From NCBI GenBank assembly GCA_947488625.1, contig CANKZR010000001.1:1178001-1242000 (forward strand): DNA of 64,000 nucleotides, read 5' to 3'. How positions within the stretch are numbered: position 1 is the first letter of the stretch; every line of letters begins with the position of its first letter. Below the pieces are notes generated by a model. That model saw nothing but the letters and a program-made list of their open reading frames with translations, did not search any database and was not told where the DNA came from. A program made the position numbers and the translations under genes. Below are positions 8,579-17,414 of the stretch, one piece after another. The stretch comes from an uncultured Sphingomonadaceae bacterium (GTDB lineage: Bacteria; Pseudomonadota; Alphaproteobacteria; Sphingomonadales; Sphingomonadaceae).

Positions 8579-9049
8579 ATGCGCAATCTTGTCCGACTCG
8601 CGATTTTTTCGTTTGCCGTTGCCCTCAGCACGCCTGCCACCGCGCAGGAGGTGGAATTGCCCTATTGGGCGAGCATCGATGCCGAGGAGGCCTACATGCG
8701 TGCAGGTCCGGCGATGCAGTATCCCATCGTATGGGTGTACAAGCGCGAAGGCCTGCCGGTGCGGGTGGTCCGCCTGATCCAGGGCTGGCGTTATGTCGAG
8801 GAGCCGGATGGAACCATGGGATGGATTTCCAGCGGTTTGCTGAGCAGGCAACGCACGGCGATGGTGATCGGGGAAGGGCTGGTTCCGATGCGTGCAGAAC
8901 CGTCAGCCAATGCCGAACTGCGCTGGAACCTTGAGCCCGGCAATGTTGGCAACCTTGGTGACTGCGACAATGGCTGGTGCGAGCTGGATATCGACGACCA
9001 CGTCGGATGGGTGGAAGAAGCGCGCCTCTGGGGCGCAGGGGAACCGTAG
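8579..9049 (+). CDS. Secreted SH3-domain protein
   Basis: 156 residues. A signal peptide (LVRLAIFSFAVALSTPATAQ) is followed by two SH3b-like repeats: YMRAGPAMQYPIVWVYKREG to GTMGWISSGLL, and VPMRAEPSANAELRWNLEPG to DHVGWVEEARLWG. Such domains bind cell-wall peptides or other periplasmic partners. A cysteine pair (GDCDNGWCELD) could form a disulphide. It is divergent from amtB with 129 bp between the starts, and a bidirectional terminator follows. Alphaproteobacteria commonly carry this type of SH3 protein, but its exact role is not established. Confidence 0.8.
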   Translation: MRNLVRLAIFSFAVALSTPATAQEVELPYWASIDAEEAYMRAGPAMQYPIVWVYKREGLPVRVVRLIQGWRYVEEPDGTMGWISSGLLSRQRTAMVIGEGLVPMRAEPSANAELRWNLEPGNVGNLGDCDNGWCELDIDDHVGWVEEARLWGAGEP

Positions 9050-9065
9050 TTTCGGTGTAGAAATG

Positions 9066-9097
9066 AAAAAGGGCGATCCGCGCGGACCGCCTTTTTT
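9066..9097. terminator. Bidirectional intrinsic terminator
   Basis: A hairpin with arms GGCGATCC and GGACCGCC (one mismatch) and loop GCGC is flanked by an A-run on the left and six Ts on the right. It can end transcription from both sides. It lies between the converging SH3 gene and the small lipoprotein gene, where a shared terminator is expected. Confidence 0.8.
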
Positions 9098-9118
9098 ACA
9101 GAAACACGAAAACTGCAA

Positions 9119-9496
9119 TCAGCCTTCGTAGTTGTAGCTCATAGTTTCACCGGTGGAATCGGTGACATCCATCATGCCATCGACGCCGGGCTGAATGCTC
9201 CAGCAATCTTCGCCATCGCCGCCTTCGGCAGTGAGGCAGGTGCCACGATCATTGTCTTCCCAGGTCCCGGCCTCGACCATATCGCCACCTTGCATGACGG
9301 TGTATGTGCCGTTTTCGGCAAGCGTCACCGATACCTCGCTACCATCCTCAGCGGTGGAGGTGTAAGTTCCGGCATTGGTGGCGGACATGGGTTGCGTCGC
9401 GATTGTTTCATCAATCTCGGCTTCACTAGCGTCCTCGGCATCGCCGCCGCACGCGGCAAGGGTAGCGAGGGCGGCCACTGCGATAAGCTTCTTCAT
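9119..9496 (-). CDS. Small lipoprotein of unknown function
   Basis: 125 residues. A short signal ends in the lipobox LAAC (Cys16), so the mature protein should be a lipid-anchored periplasmic or outer-membrane protein. The mature part is acidic and rich in Thr, Gly and Glu, with repeated strand-like pieces (GTYTSTAEDGSEVSVTL, GTYTVMQGGDMVEAGTW). It has a likely disulphide pair in RGTCLTAEGGDGEDCWS. The ATG at 9496 has AGGGG upstream. I recognise no family. The lipoprotein at 12995-13486 is similar in size and beta-rich style but not visibly homologous. Confidence 0.78.
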   Translation of the reverse strand: MKKLIAVAALATLAACGGDAEDASEAEIDETIATQPMSATNAGTYTSTAEDGSEVSVTLAENGTYTVMQGGDMVEAGTWEDNDRGTCLTAEGGDGEDCWSIQPGVDGMMDVTDSTGETMSYNYEG

Positions 9497-9629
9497 AATA
9501 AAAACCCCTGTTGATGATAACCGGACGGACCGTTTGGGTCCGGGCGTGTTTTGCAATCAACCTCGCGAGAGGGAGAAGGGTTCCAATCATCGGCAGTTGG
9601 ACCGACTGACGCTAAGAACCTGCGCGAAA

Positions 9630-9649
9630 GGCGGGCATTGCTGCCCGCC
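9630..9649 (-). terminator. Terminator-like hairpin after thiolase gene
   Basis: GGCGGGCA and TGCCCGCC pair perfectly around a four-base loop. Read on the minus strand the hairpin is followed by TTTCG, a short U-run. It stands 16 bp beyond the thiolase stop codon, so it is probably the end of that transcript. Confidence 0.55.
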
Positions 9650-9665
9650 CTGCGGCAAGTCAGAT

Positions 9666-10862
9666 TCAGGCCAGTTCCACCGCCACGGCTGTCGCTTCGC
9701 CGCCGCCGATGCAGAGGCTGGCGATACCGCGCTTCTTGCCCTGCTGCTTCAGTGCGTTGAGCAAGGTGACAATGATGCGAGTACCACTCGCACCGATCGG
9801 ATGGCCAAGTGCCGTGCCGCCGCCGTTGACGTTGATCTTGTCGTGATCGATACCGATGTCGCGCATGGCGAACATGGCGACGCAGGCGAAAGCCTCGTTC
9901 ACTTCCCACAGGTCAACATCTTCGACGCTCCAGCCCGTCGTCTCAAGGAGCTTCTCGATTGCCCCTACAGGTGCAATGGTGAACTCCGCCGGAGCCTGCG
10001 CATGCGCGGTAAGCCCGGTGATCGTGGCGACAGGTTTCAGTCCCTTGGCCTCGGCGACGCTCTTGCGCGTGAGCACCACGGCAGCAGCACCATCCGAGAT
10101 CGAGGACGAGGTGGCGGCGGTAATGGTACCATCCTTGGCAAATGCCGGACGCAAGGTGGGAATCTTGTCGGGGCGACCCTTGCCCGGTGCCTCGTCCGTA
10201 TCCACGGTAACTTCACCCTTGCGGGTCTTGATGGTGACCGGCACGACTTCGTCGGCGAAAGCACCGCCTTCAATAGCCTTGTTGGCACGGTCCAGCGAGG
10301 TGATGGAATACGCGTCCATGTCCTCACGCGTCAGCTGGTACTTGTCGGCCATGTCCTGCGCGAATGTGCCCATCGCGCGGCCCTCCTCGTAAGCGTCTTC
10401 CAGGCCATCGAGGAACATGTGGTCATAGGTCGTATCGTGGCCAAGGCGCGCACCTCCGCGATGCTTCTTCAACAGGTAAGGGGCTCCTGACATGCTCTCC
10501 ATCCCGCCTGCGACGACATAGTCGACATTGCCGCACGCGAGCGCCTCTGCACCCATGATGACGGTCTGCATGCCGCTGCCGCAAACCTTGTTTACCGTGG
10601 TCGCCTGCGCGCTGAGCGGAAGGCCGGACTTGACTGCCACCTGACGCGCCGGGGCCTGTCCCAGGCCGGCGGGCAATACGCAGCCCATATATACACGGTC
10701 GATCTCCTCCCCGGCCACGCCTGCACGCTCCATCGCAGCCTTGACGGCAGTTGCGCCAAGATCGGTCGCGGCAACATCGGACAAGGAACCCTGCATCGAG
10801 CCCATGGGCGTGCGGGCGTATGAAAGGATGACGATCGGATCGGATTCGTTGAAAGTTGCCAT
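9666..10862 (-). CDS. atoB: Acetyl-CoA acetyltransferase (thiolase)
   Basis: 398 residues, full length for a biosynthetic-type thiolase that joins or splits acetyl-CoA units. The acyl-accepting cysteine is Cys94 in NKVCGSGMQ. The catalytic histidine lies in NVNGGGTALGHPIGASG, and the second active-site cysteine in SLCIGGGEATA. The ATG at 10862 is chosen because GAGG lies upstream and MATFNESDPIVILSYARTPM is a normal thiolase N terminus; the frame runs further to 11138 without thiolase-like sequence. It stands alone and is divergent from the nuo operon. Whether it serves acetoacetyl-CoA, fatty acid or polyhydroxybutyrate metabolism is not shown; phaA is an equally valid name. Confidence 0.92.
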   Translation of the reverse strand: MATFNESDPIVILSYARTPMGSMQGSLSDVAATDLGATAVKAAMERAGVAGEEIDRVYMGCVLPAGLGQAPARQVAVKSGLPLSAQATTVNKVCGSGMQTVIMGAEALACGNVDYVVAGGMESMSGAPYLLKKHRGGARLGHDTTYDHMFLDGLEDAYEEGRAMGTFAQDMADKYQLTREDMDAYSITSLDRANKAIEGGAFADEVVPVTIKTRKGEVTVDTDEAPGKGRPDKIPTLRPAFAKDGTITAATSSSISDGAAAVVLTRKSVAEAKGLKPVATITGLTAHAQAPAEFTIAPVGAIEKLLETTGWSVEDVDLWEVNEAFACVAMFAMRDIGIDHDKINVNGGGTALGHPIGASGTRIIVTLLNALKQQGKKRGIASLCIGGGEATAVAVELA

Positions 10863-11084
10863 GACGTGTTTGCCTCGATTGGACGTTGCAGGGTGTGGTC
10901 TGGCAACCAATCTAGGTGCTGAACCACTCGCACGCAACATTGTGCGCCGCACCATGCAGCGGCAGGACCGCCGCCGGCGATTGCAGGGGCTAAAACGTCC
11001 GCGAGCCTGGTGCCGAACCCCGCCAGGCGTCGCGAACCTGCGGGAAAAGTCAGTGATTAGCCGACCCTGGTCCTTCGGACTGCC

Positions 11085-11112
11085 TTGCATCGCGGCATGG
11101 CATTGCCTAGAC
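11085..11112 (+). promoter_or_regulatory. Possible sigma-70 promoter of nuo operon
   Basis: TTGCAT, 16 bases, then CTAGAC lies about 40 bp before the nuoA start. The -35 box is good and the -10 box weak, which is usual in GC-rich sphingomonads. The 287-bp thiolase-nuoA spacer holds no gene. This assignment is by eye only. Confidence 0.3.
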
Positions 11113-11149
11113 GCGCCACGAACCCCCGCAGCAACCATCCGAGTCTGTT

Positions 11150-11524
11150 TTGGTCGATCTCGAACAATATTTCCCGATCCTGCTTTTCCTCGTCATTGCG
11201 GCGGGGCTTTCGGCAGCATTCGTTTTCCTGCCGATGGGCGTCTCTCGCCTCACCGGCGCGCACAACCCGCAGGCTGAAAAACTGACTGAGTACGAGTGCG
11301 GTTTCCCCGCGTTCGAGGATCCGCGCAGCCAGTTCGACGTGAAGTTCTATCTTGTCGCGATCAGCTTCCTGCTGTTCGACCTGGAGGCTGCATTCCTGTT
11401 TCCCTGGGCCGTCAGCCTGGATCACACCGGCTGGCCGGGCTGGATCGGCATGATGATCTTCCTCGGCATCCTCGCGATTGGCCTCGCTTACGAATGGAAG
11501 AAGGGAGCTCTGGAATGGGAGTGA
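11150..11524 (+). CDS. nuoA: NADH-quinone oxidoreductase subunit A
   Basis: 124 residues with three membrane helices, part of the membrane arm of respiratory complex I near the quinone site. The conserved loop reads [20 protein letters not shown], followed by [23 protein letters not shown]. The start is TTG at 11150, since [20 protein letters not shown] is the usual N terminus and no ATG is near. It opens the operon. Its last 10 bases overlap nuoB, which implies coupled translation. Confidence 0.95.
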   Translation: MVDLEQYFPILLFLVIAAGLSAAFVFLPMGVSRLTGAHNPQAEKLTEYECGFPAFEDPRSQFDVKFYLVAISFLLFDLEAAFLFPWAVSLDHTGWPGWIGMMIFLGILAIGLAYEWKKGALEWE

Positions 11525-12132
11525 CCGACAAGCCCGAACCCGCCCTGTACCCGCCTTACCAGGATGGTGTTGCAGATTCGTCGAACCCTGCATTGGCCGA
11601 TGCGCCCACCGCAAAGGGCGGTGAGGTAAAGCAGCCCGACGCGGAATACTTCAACGCCATGCAGACCGAGGTTAACGACAAGGGCTTCCTTGTTACCTCG
11701 ACCGAGGATCTGTTCCAGTGGGCGCGCACCGGCAGCCTGTGGTGGATGACCTTCGGCCTCGCGTGCTGCGCGGTGGAGATGATCCACGTCAACATGCCGC
11801 GCTATGACATGGAGCGTTTTGGCGTCGCCCCGCGCGCATCCCCGCGCCAGAGCGACGTGATGATCGTGGCGGGCACACTGTGCAACAAGATGGCCCCGGC
11901 ACTGCGCCGTGTTTACGATCAGATGTCGGACCCGAAGTACGTCATCTCGATGGGCAGCTGCGCCAATGGCGGCGGCTATTATCACTACAGCTATTCCGTG
12001 GTGCGTGGCTGCGATCGCATCGTGCCGGTGGACATCTACATTCCCGGTTGCCCTCCCACGGCAGAAGCCCTGCTGTACGGGGTAATGCAGTTGCAGCGTA
12101 AAATACGCCGCGTCGGCACGATCGAGCGTTGA
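11515..12132 (+). CDS. nuoB: NADH-quinone oxidoreductase subunit B
   Basis: 205 residues. NuoB carries the terminal Fe-S cluster N2 that hands electrons to quinone. The ligands are visible as the adjacent pair in LACCAVEM, one cysteine in [13 protein letters not shown] and one in [13 protein letters not shown]. The first 50 or so residues are a proline- and alanine-rich extension. It overlaps nuoA by 10 bp, and nuoC follows with a strong GAGGAG box. Confidence 0.96.
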   Translation: MGVTDKPEPALYPPYQDGVADSSNPALADAPTAKGGEVKQPDAEYFNAMQTEVNDKGFLVTSTEDLFQWARTGSLWWMTFGLACCAVEMIHVNMPRYDMERFGVAPRASPRQSDVMIVAGTLCNKMAPALRRVYDQMSDPKYVISMGSCANGGGYYHYSYSVVRGCDRIVPVDIYIPGCPPTAEALLYGVMQLQRKIRRVGTIER

Positions 12133-12146
12133 GGAGCGAAAAGCCG

Positions 12147-12998
12147 ATGGCAAAAGTCCTGCATTCCGCTCCGCGTTTCGCAACCAATGATGGCGTGCGA
12201 GACACGCTTGTCGCCGCGCTTGGCGACATGGCTGTCGATGCGCGCGAGGATTTCGGCGAGATTTCGATCACGGTCAGGCGCGAGAGCATCGAGGATGTTC
12301 TCCGCCTGCTACGTGACGAGCACGATTACCAGCAGCTGATGGAAATTGCCGGGGCCGACTACCCGGGCCGTCCCGAGCGGTTCGAGGTGGTCTACATGCT
12401 GCTCAGCCTCACGAAGAACCACCGTATCATGGTGAAGCTATCGACCGACGAGGCCACACCCGTTCCCACTGTCACCACCTTGTGGCCGGTGGCGGGGTGG
12501 CTGGAGCGCGAGGTGTTCGACATGTATGGCGTCACCTTCGACGGCAATACCGACCTGCGCCGCATCCTCACCGATTACGGCTTCGAAGGACATCCCTTCC
12601 GCAAGGATTTCCCGCTGACGGGTTATACCGAACTGCGCTACTCCGAAGAGGAAAAGCGCGTGGTGTACGAACCGGTGGAACTGGCACAGGATTTCCGCAG
12701 CTTCGATTTTACTTCGCCATGGGAAGGCGCGGACTACGTACTGCCGGGCGACGAGAAGGCCGACGTACCGCCTATCGATGACCCCAAGACCACTGAAAGC
12801 CCCAAGCAGACGGGCGCGGGCGCAAAAGCCGACGATAAGGCCGCTGAAACGGTGAGTGCAGGCTCTCCTGCCGAAAAGGATACCAGCACGGACGACGCGG
12901 GCGCTCCGGAAACGACCGAAGACCAGCCCGACCGCGAAGCGAGTGAGGGCGATGTACACGACACCAAGGGCGCGACGAAGCCGGAGGACAAGAAATGA
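12147..12998 (+). CDS. nuoC: NADH-quinone oxidoreductase subunit C with acidic C-terminal tail
   Basis: 283 residues. Residues 1-202 are a normal NuoC of the peripheral arm ([56 protein letters not shown]). Residues 203-283 are a low-complexity tail rich in Asp, Glu, Lys, Ala, Pro and Thr. Standalone NuoC is usually near 200 residues. GAGGAG lies 10 bases before the ATG at 12147. The stop codon overlaps the following lipoprotein gene (ATGA). The tail is probably disordered and exposed; its role is unknown. Confidence 0.95.
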   Translation: MAKVLHSAPRFATNDGVRDTLVAALGDMAVDAREDFGEISITVRRESIEDVLRLLRDEHDYQQLMEIAGADYPGRPERFEVVYMLLSLTKNHRIMVKLSTDEATPVPTVTTLWPVAGWLEREVFDMYGVTFDGNTDLRRILTDYGFEGHPFRKDFPLTGYTELRYSEEEKRVVYEPVELAQDFRSFDFTSPWEGADYVLPGDEKADVPPIDDPKTTESPKQTGAGAKADDKAAETVSAGSPAEKDTSTDDAGAPETTEDQPDREASEGDVHDTKGATKPEDKK

Positions 12999-13486
12999 TC
13001 CGCAAGATTGCTCTTTTGCCCGCTATTGTGCTGGCGTTGTCTGCCTGTGGCGATTCCCAGCAGGTTGTCGACGATGACGTGACGACTGACGTGGAAACCG
13101 GCGATGTCGCGGTCATCCCTGTGCTGGAAAGCGTGAGCCGCGATGCCATCGACCTCGAGTTCGACGAGACCCTCGGTGTCTGCAATTTTTCGGCTGATGG
13201 CGAGACGCTGCTGATCGCGGGCGTAGCCGATGGCACGGACGGCGTAGGCTTCATCTCTCTGGGAGGAGAGCAAGTGCGGCTGAACGGCACCGAACTTGGC
13301 GGGCCGGATGCGATTTCTGTCGGCCCGATGATGTTCTCTGGCGATTACACGGTCGAGATCAATCGTGACGAGGTTGGCGGCGAGGCCGGGATGGAAAGCA
13401 CGAGCTATGACGCGACGCTCACCCTGCGCAAGGACGGGATGAGCGAAGTTGTCTACGGCCCCGGCACATGGGAGTGTTCGGTATGA
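12995..13486 (+). CDS. Lipoprotein of unknown function inside the nuo operon
   Basis: 163 residues with lipobox LSAC (Cys18), so an exported lipid-anchored protein. The mature part is acidic and beta-rich. It has two well-separated cysteines, [20 protein letters not shown] and the last residues GTWECSV, which could form a disulphide. It overlaps nuoC by ATGA at the start and nuoD by ATGA at the end, so it should be translated in step with complex I subunits. It is not one of the 14 core subunits and I recognise no family. An assembly or accessory factor is possible; that rests only on position. Confidence 0.82.
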   Translation: MIRKIALLPAIVLALSACGDSQQVVDDDVTTDVETGDVAVIPVLESVSRDAIDLEFDETLGVCNFSADGETLLIAGVADGTDGVGFISLGGEQVRLNGTELGGPDAISVGPMMFSGDYTVEINRDEVGGEAGMESTSYDATLTLRKDGMSEVVYGPGTWECSV

Positions 13487-14694
13487 GCCTGACCTACGAA
13501 CAGTCGCCCACCACCGATGGTGAGGAGATTTCCAACTACACCATCAACTTCGGTCCTCAGCATCCTGCCGCGCATGGTGTTTTGCGGATGGTGATGGAAC
13601 TGGATGGCGAGATCATCGAACGCATCGATCCGCACGTCGGCCTTCTGCATCGCGGCACCGAGAAGCTGATCGAGTACAAGACCTATCTTCAGGCTCTGCC
13701 TTACTTTGACCGGCTCGATTACTGCTCTCCGCTGGCACAGGAATACAGCTACGTCCTCGCTATCGAGAAGCTTCTGAATGTCGAGGTTCCAGAGCGCGGC
13801 CAGTACCTGCGCGTGCTGTTTGCGGAGCTTACCCGCATCTGCAACCACATGCTCAACATCGGCGCGCACGTGATGGACGTGGGCGCGATGACGCCGAACC
13901 TGTGGGTGTTCGAACTGCGCGAAGACTGCATGAACTTCTTCGAGCGGGCCTCTGGCGCACGCATGCATGCCGCATGGTTCCGCCCCGGCGGCGTGCACCA
14001 GGACGTGCCGCTGAAGCTGCTGACCGACATCGGTGACTGGGTTGATGGCCGCCTGCCGGAACTGTTCGGCGATGCGATGAGCCTCGTTCTCGACAACCGC
14101 ATCTTCAAGCAGCGCAACGTCGATATCGCTGTCGTGTCGAAGGACGACGCGGTGAAGTGGGGCTTTTCCGGCCCGATGATCCGCGCTGCCGGTATCCCGT
14201 GGGACCTGCGCAAATCGCAGCCCTACGACGTGTATGACCGGATGAAATTCGAAATTCCCGTCGGCACGAATTCGGACTGCTACGATCGATTCGTGGTGCG
14301 GGTGAAGGAAGTCTACGAGAGCGCGAAAATCATCAAGCAGTGCCTCGCGGAAATGCCCGAAGGCCCTGTCGTGTCCGACGATCGCAAGGTTGCTCCGCCC
14401 AAGCGTGCCGAGATGAAGCAGTCGATGGAAGCGCTGATCCACCACTTCAAGCTCTATACCGAGGGCTTCCATGTGCCTGCAGGCGAAGTGTACGTGGCGA
14501 CCGAAAGCCCTAAGGGCGAATTCGGCGTCTATCTCGTCAGCGACGGATCGAACAAACCCTATCGCTGCAAGATCAGGCCGACCGCTTTCTCGCATCTGCA
14601 GGCGATGGACTTCATGTCCCGTGGTCACATGCTGCCCGACGCGACCGCCATCCTTGGCGCGATCGACGTGGTGTTCGGGGAGTGTGACCGTTGA
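13483..14694 (+). CDS. nuoD: NADH-quinone oxidoreductase subunit D
   Basis: 403 residues. NuoD is the 49-kDa-type subunit that forms the quinone cavity with NuoB. Conserved parts are [56 protein letters not shown] and ending [15 protein letters not shown]. The ATG at 13483 overlaps the lipoprotein stop. An in-frame ATG at 13468 lies inside that gene and is less likely. The usual alphaproteobacterial neighbour nuoE is delayed by two small genes. Confidence 0.96.
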   Translation: MSLTYEQSPTTDGEEISNYTINFGPQHPAAHGVLRMVMELDGEIIERIDPHVGLLHRGTEKLIEYKTYLQALPYFDRLDYCSPLAQEYSYVLAIEKLLNVEVPERGQYLRVLFAELTRICNHMLNIGAHVMDVGAMTPNLWVFELREDCMNFFERASGARMHAAWFRPGGVHQDVPLKLLTDIGDWVDGRLPELFGDAMSLVLDNRIFKQRNVDIAVVSKDDAVKWGFSGPMIRAAGIPWDLRKSQPYDVYDRMKFEIPVGTNSDCYDRFVVRVKEVYESAKIIKQCLAEMPEGPVVSDDRKVAPPKRAEMKQSMEALIHHFKLYTEGFHVPAGEVYVATESPKGEFGVYLVSDGSNKPYRCKIRPTAFSHLQAMDFMSRGHMLPDATAILGAIDVVFGECDR

Positions 14695-14696
14695 CG

Positions 14697-14963
14697 ATGG
14701 AAAACGTCCGCGCGCACTGGAAGTCGCTTGCCGTTGGGTTAGCGATCCTGATGGTAGTTGCAGCCTTGGGTCCCGTGGTGTTTTACGGTTTGCCATGGCT
14801 TTTTAACGCGTTGAGAGACGCAAATCCTATGCTGGCATTGCTGATCATACCGATGTTGTTTGTCGCTTATCCGATCTACTCCTACGCTGCCATCAGGCGC
14901 GCCGATCAACGAGACGACCTGAAGATTGCGGGTGGAACTCAAGTACGCCGAGATGTTCCATGA
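14697..14963 (+). CDS. Small two-helix membrane protein in nuo operon
   Basis: 88 residues with two hydrophobic helices (SLAVGLAILMVVAALGPVVF and MLALLIIPMLFVAYPIYSY) and a basic C terminus. The start may be TTG at 14691, which overlaps the nuoD stop as TTGA, or ATG at 14697. Its stop overlaps the next small gene by ATGA. No family recognised. The tight coupling on both sides argues that it is real and co-expressed with complex I. Confidence 0.65.
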   Translation: MENVRAHWKSLAVGLAILMVVAALGPVVFYGLPWLFNALRDANPMLALLIIPMLFVAYPIYSYAAIRRADQRDDLKIAGGTQVRRDVP

Positions 14964-15148
14964 TCCTGCGCGAACTCTTCATCCTCATTGCAGCTTTCGC
15001 CGCCTTCGCCTCGGCCATTGCGGCATACCTCGCTGCGTTTCACGGCGAAGTGACGCTGAAGGAAGTGTTTTCCACCGCCTTTGCCGCGGTGATCGGCCTG
15101 TATGTGGGTCGCTATATCGAACGGAGGCTGGCTGATGGCCGCGCGTAA
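14960..15148 (+). CDS. Small membrane protein in nuo operon
   Basis: 62 residues with one or two hydrophobic helices (LFILIAAFAAFASAIAAYLA; VFSTAFAAVIGLYVGRYI) and an arginine-rich end. It starts in an ATGA overlap and its last 14 bases overlap nuoE, including the nuoE ribosome-binding site GGAGG. No family recognised. Confidence 0.6.
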   Translation: MILRELFILIAAFAAFASAIAAYLAAFHGEVTLKEVFSTAFAAVIGLYVGRYIERRLADGRA

Positions 15149-15803
15149 TATCGCCCCCGATACGCCCGAACTGCGTGCGCAGTACGATGGTTGGGCATTC
15201 ACGGATGCAAACCGTGAGAAGGCCGACTGGCATATCCGGAAGTATCCCGAGGGCCGCCAGAAAAGCGCGGTCATGCCGCTGCTCGATCTGGCACAGCGCC
15301 AGGTTGGAGAGGAAACCGGCACGCAAGGCTGGTTACCCCTGCCGGTTGTGGAATACGTCGCCGAATACCTCTCAATGCCGGTGATCCGCGTGCTGGAGGT
15401 GGCGACCTTCTACACGATGTACAACCTTGTTCCCGTGGGCAAATTCCACGTACAGGTGTGCGGCACCACGCCGTGCATGCTGCGGGGATCGGATGACCTT
15501 CTGGACGCCTGCTATGCGCGCGGAATGAAGAAGGGGCATACTACCGATGATGGCCTATGGACCCTCACCGAAGTGGAATGCATGGGCAATTGCGCCACCG
15601 CGCCCATGGTGCAGATCAACGATGACAATTATGAAGACCTGACGACCGAACGTTTCGACGCAGTGCTTGATGCGCTCGCGTCGGGCGAGACACCCAAGGC
15701 GGGCACGCAGGAGCCAGGCCGTCATACGTCCGAACCTTCGGGCGGGCCGACCAGCCTCAAGGAAATGGTCGACGCCAATCACGATTACCGGAGCGAATGG
15801 TAA
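15135..15803 (+). CDS. nuoE: NADH-quinone oxidoreductase subunit E
   Basis: 222 residues. NuoE is the thioredoxin-like subunit of the NADH-input module with the [2Fe-2S] cluster N1a. Ligands are seen in HVQVCGTTPCML and EVECMGNCATAP. The last 40 residues are a proline- and glycine-rich tail after the fold. The ATG at 15135 has GGAGG 7 bases upstream, inside the previous small gene. Confidence 0.95.
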   Translation: MAARNIAPDTPELRAQYDGWAFTDANREKADWHIRKYPEGRQKSAVMPLLDLAQRQVGEETGTQGWLPLPVVEYVAEYLSMPVIRVLEVATFYTMYNLVPVGKFHVQVCGTTPCMLRGSDDLLDACYARGMKKGHTTDDGLWTLTEVECMGNCATAPMVQINDDNYEDLTTERFDAVLDALASGETPKAGTQEPGRHTSEPSGGPTSLKEMVDANHDYRSEW

Positions 15804-15805
15804 TC

Positions 15806-15976
15806 ATGGCCAAAAAGCTTTTCATCCTTGCGGGAATTCTCTTCATCATTGCGGCCGTCGGCTACTTCGTGGCCGATAACGGATCGATGGGTGCAACCTT
15901 CCTTGCGCTAGGTGTCGTGTTTCTCGCGCTAAGCGCAGGGCAGGGCCGCAAGAAGGGCGGGGAGGACGACCACTGA
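15806..15976 (+). CDS. Small membrane protein (56 aa) in nuo operon
   Basis: 56 residues: [20 protein letters not shown], then [18 protein letters not shown], then a charged end KKGGEDDH. Two short helices in a hairpin are likely. It begins 3 bp after the nuoE stop and ends in a TGATG overlap with the next small gene. Length and spacing suggest a real gene, but there is no recognised family. Confidence 0.55.
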   Translation: MAKKLFILAGILFIIAAVGYFVADNGSMGATFLALGVVFLALSAGQGRKKGGEDDH

Positions 15977-16122
15977 TGGAACAGATCATCCCCATCCTGC
16001 TGGCCGTGGTGCTCATCTTCATCGCGTGGAAGGTGTTGAAGGGCATCGTCAAGACCGTCGCGCTGGTTGCCATTCTGGCAGCGGTTGCAATCTGGGTATT
16101 TTTCGGTGGAGGGCTGGCATGA
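15976..16122 (+). CDS. Small membrane protein (48 aa) in nuo operon
   Basis: 48 residues, almost all hydrophobic: [20 protein letters not shown] and [20 protein letters not shown]. It is linked to the preceding gene by TGATG and to nuoF by ATGA. No family recognised. Being so short, it might also serve mainly as a translational link; comparison with related genomes would show whether the peptide is conserved. Confidence 0.55.
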   Translation: MEQIIPILLAVVLIFIAWKVLKGIVKTVALVAILAAVAIWVFFGGGLA

Positions 16123-17414
16123 GCCTGGCTGACAAGGATCGCATCTTTACCAATCTCTACGGGTTCCAGGATTGGGGCCTGAAGGCAGCGCAAAAGCGCG
16201 GCGATTGGGACAACACCAAGGACCTGATCGCACGCGGCAACGATTCCATCATCGACGAGATGAAGGCGTCCGGCCTGCGCGGTCGCGGTGGTGCCGGCTT
16301 CCCCACCGGTATGAAATGGTCTTTCATGCCCAAGGAAAGCAAGGATGGCCGTCCATCCTTCCTGGTGATCAACGCGGACGAGTCCGAGCCTGGTTCGTGC
16401 AAGGATCGCGAGATCATTCGCCACGATCCGCACAAGCTGATCGAAGGCGCGCTGGTTGCCGGTTTCGCCATGCGGGCAAGGGCAGCCTACATCTACATTC
16501 GCGGCGAATATATCCGCGAGGCTGAGACCTTGCAGGCCGCCATCGACGAGGCGTACGACGCCGGACTGATCGGCAAGAACGCCAGCGGCTCTGGATACGA
16601 TTTCGACGTGTTCATGCACCGGGGTGCAGGCGCCTACATCTGCGGTGAAGAGACCGCGATGATCGAAAGCCTCGAAGGCAAGAAGGGGCAGCCCCGCCTG
16701 AAGCCGCCTTTCCCGGCAGGCGCGGGCCTTTACGGTTGCCCGACAACGGTGAACAATGTCGAGAGCATCGCGGTGGTGCCCACCATCCTGCGGCGCGGCG
16801 GCGCATGGTTCGCCAGCTTCGGGCGTGAAGGCAATGCGGGCACCAAGCTGTTCCAGATCAGCGGTCACGTAGAAAAGCCCTGCGTCGTGGAAGAAGCGAT
16901 GAGCATTCCCTTTCGCGAACTGATCGAAAAGCATGCAGGCGGCATTACCGGCGGTTGGGACAACCTGCTGGCCGTGATCCCCGGCGGTTCGTCCGTTCCG
17001 CTGGTGCCTGCCGAGCAGATTATGGACGCACCGATGGACTTCGACGGTTTGAAGGAACTGGGCTCCGGCCTCGGCACCGCCGCCGTTATCGTCATGGACA
17101 AGTCCACCGATATCGTGCGGGCCATCAGCCGCATCAGCTATTTCTACAAGCACGAGAGCTGCGGCCAATGTACCCCCTGCCGCGAAGGCACGGGCTGGAT
17201 GTGGCGCGTGATGGAGCGCCTTCGCGTGGGCGAAAGCACTCCGCAAGAGATCGACATGCTTTACGAAGTTACCAAGCAGGTCGAAGGGCACACGATCTGC
17301 GCGCTGGGCGACGCCGCCGCATGGCCCATCCAGGGCCTGCTCAAGCACTTCCGTCCGGAACTGGAGCGCCGTATCGCCGAACGTGAGAACGCTGTGTTGG
17401 AGGCGGCGGAATGA
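16119..17414 (+). CDS. nuoF: NADH-quinone oxidoreductase subunit F
   Basis: 431 residues. NuoF binds NADH and FMN and carries cluster N3. The FMN/NADH loop reads [16 protein letters not shown], with [15 protein letters not shown] next. The [4Fe-4S] ligands are in [15 protein letters not shown] and [13 protein letters not shown]. It starts in an ATGA overlap with the 48-residue membrane protein and ends in an ATGA overlap with the secreted hypothetical gene. Confidence 0.97.
   Translation: MSLADKDRIFTNLYGFQDWGLKAAQKRGDWDNTKDLIARGNDSIIDEMKASGLRGRGGAGFPTGMKWSFMPKESKDGRPSFLVINADESEPGSCKDREIIRHDPHKLIEGALVAGFAMRARAAYIYIRGEYIREAETLQAAIDEAYDAGLIGKNASGSGYDFDVFMHRGAGAYICGEETAMIESLEGKKGQPRLKPPFPAGAGLYGCPTTVNNVESIAVVPTILRRGGAWFASFGREGNAGTKLFQISGHVEKPCVVEEAMSIPFRELIEKHAGGITGGWDNLLAVIPGGSSVPLVPAEQIMDAPMDFDGLKELGSGLGTAAVIVMDKSTDIVRAISRISYFYKHESCGQCTPCREGTGWMWRVMERLRVGESTPQEIDMLYEVTKQVEGHTICALGDAAAWPIQGLLKHFRPELERRIAERENAVLEAAE

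Noticed and set aside
13453-14796. 447-codon open frame opposite nuoD
   Set aside because: It lies across nuoD and its neighbours on the other strand with no recognisable protein features.
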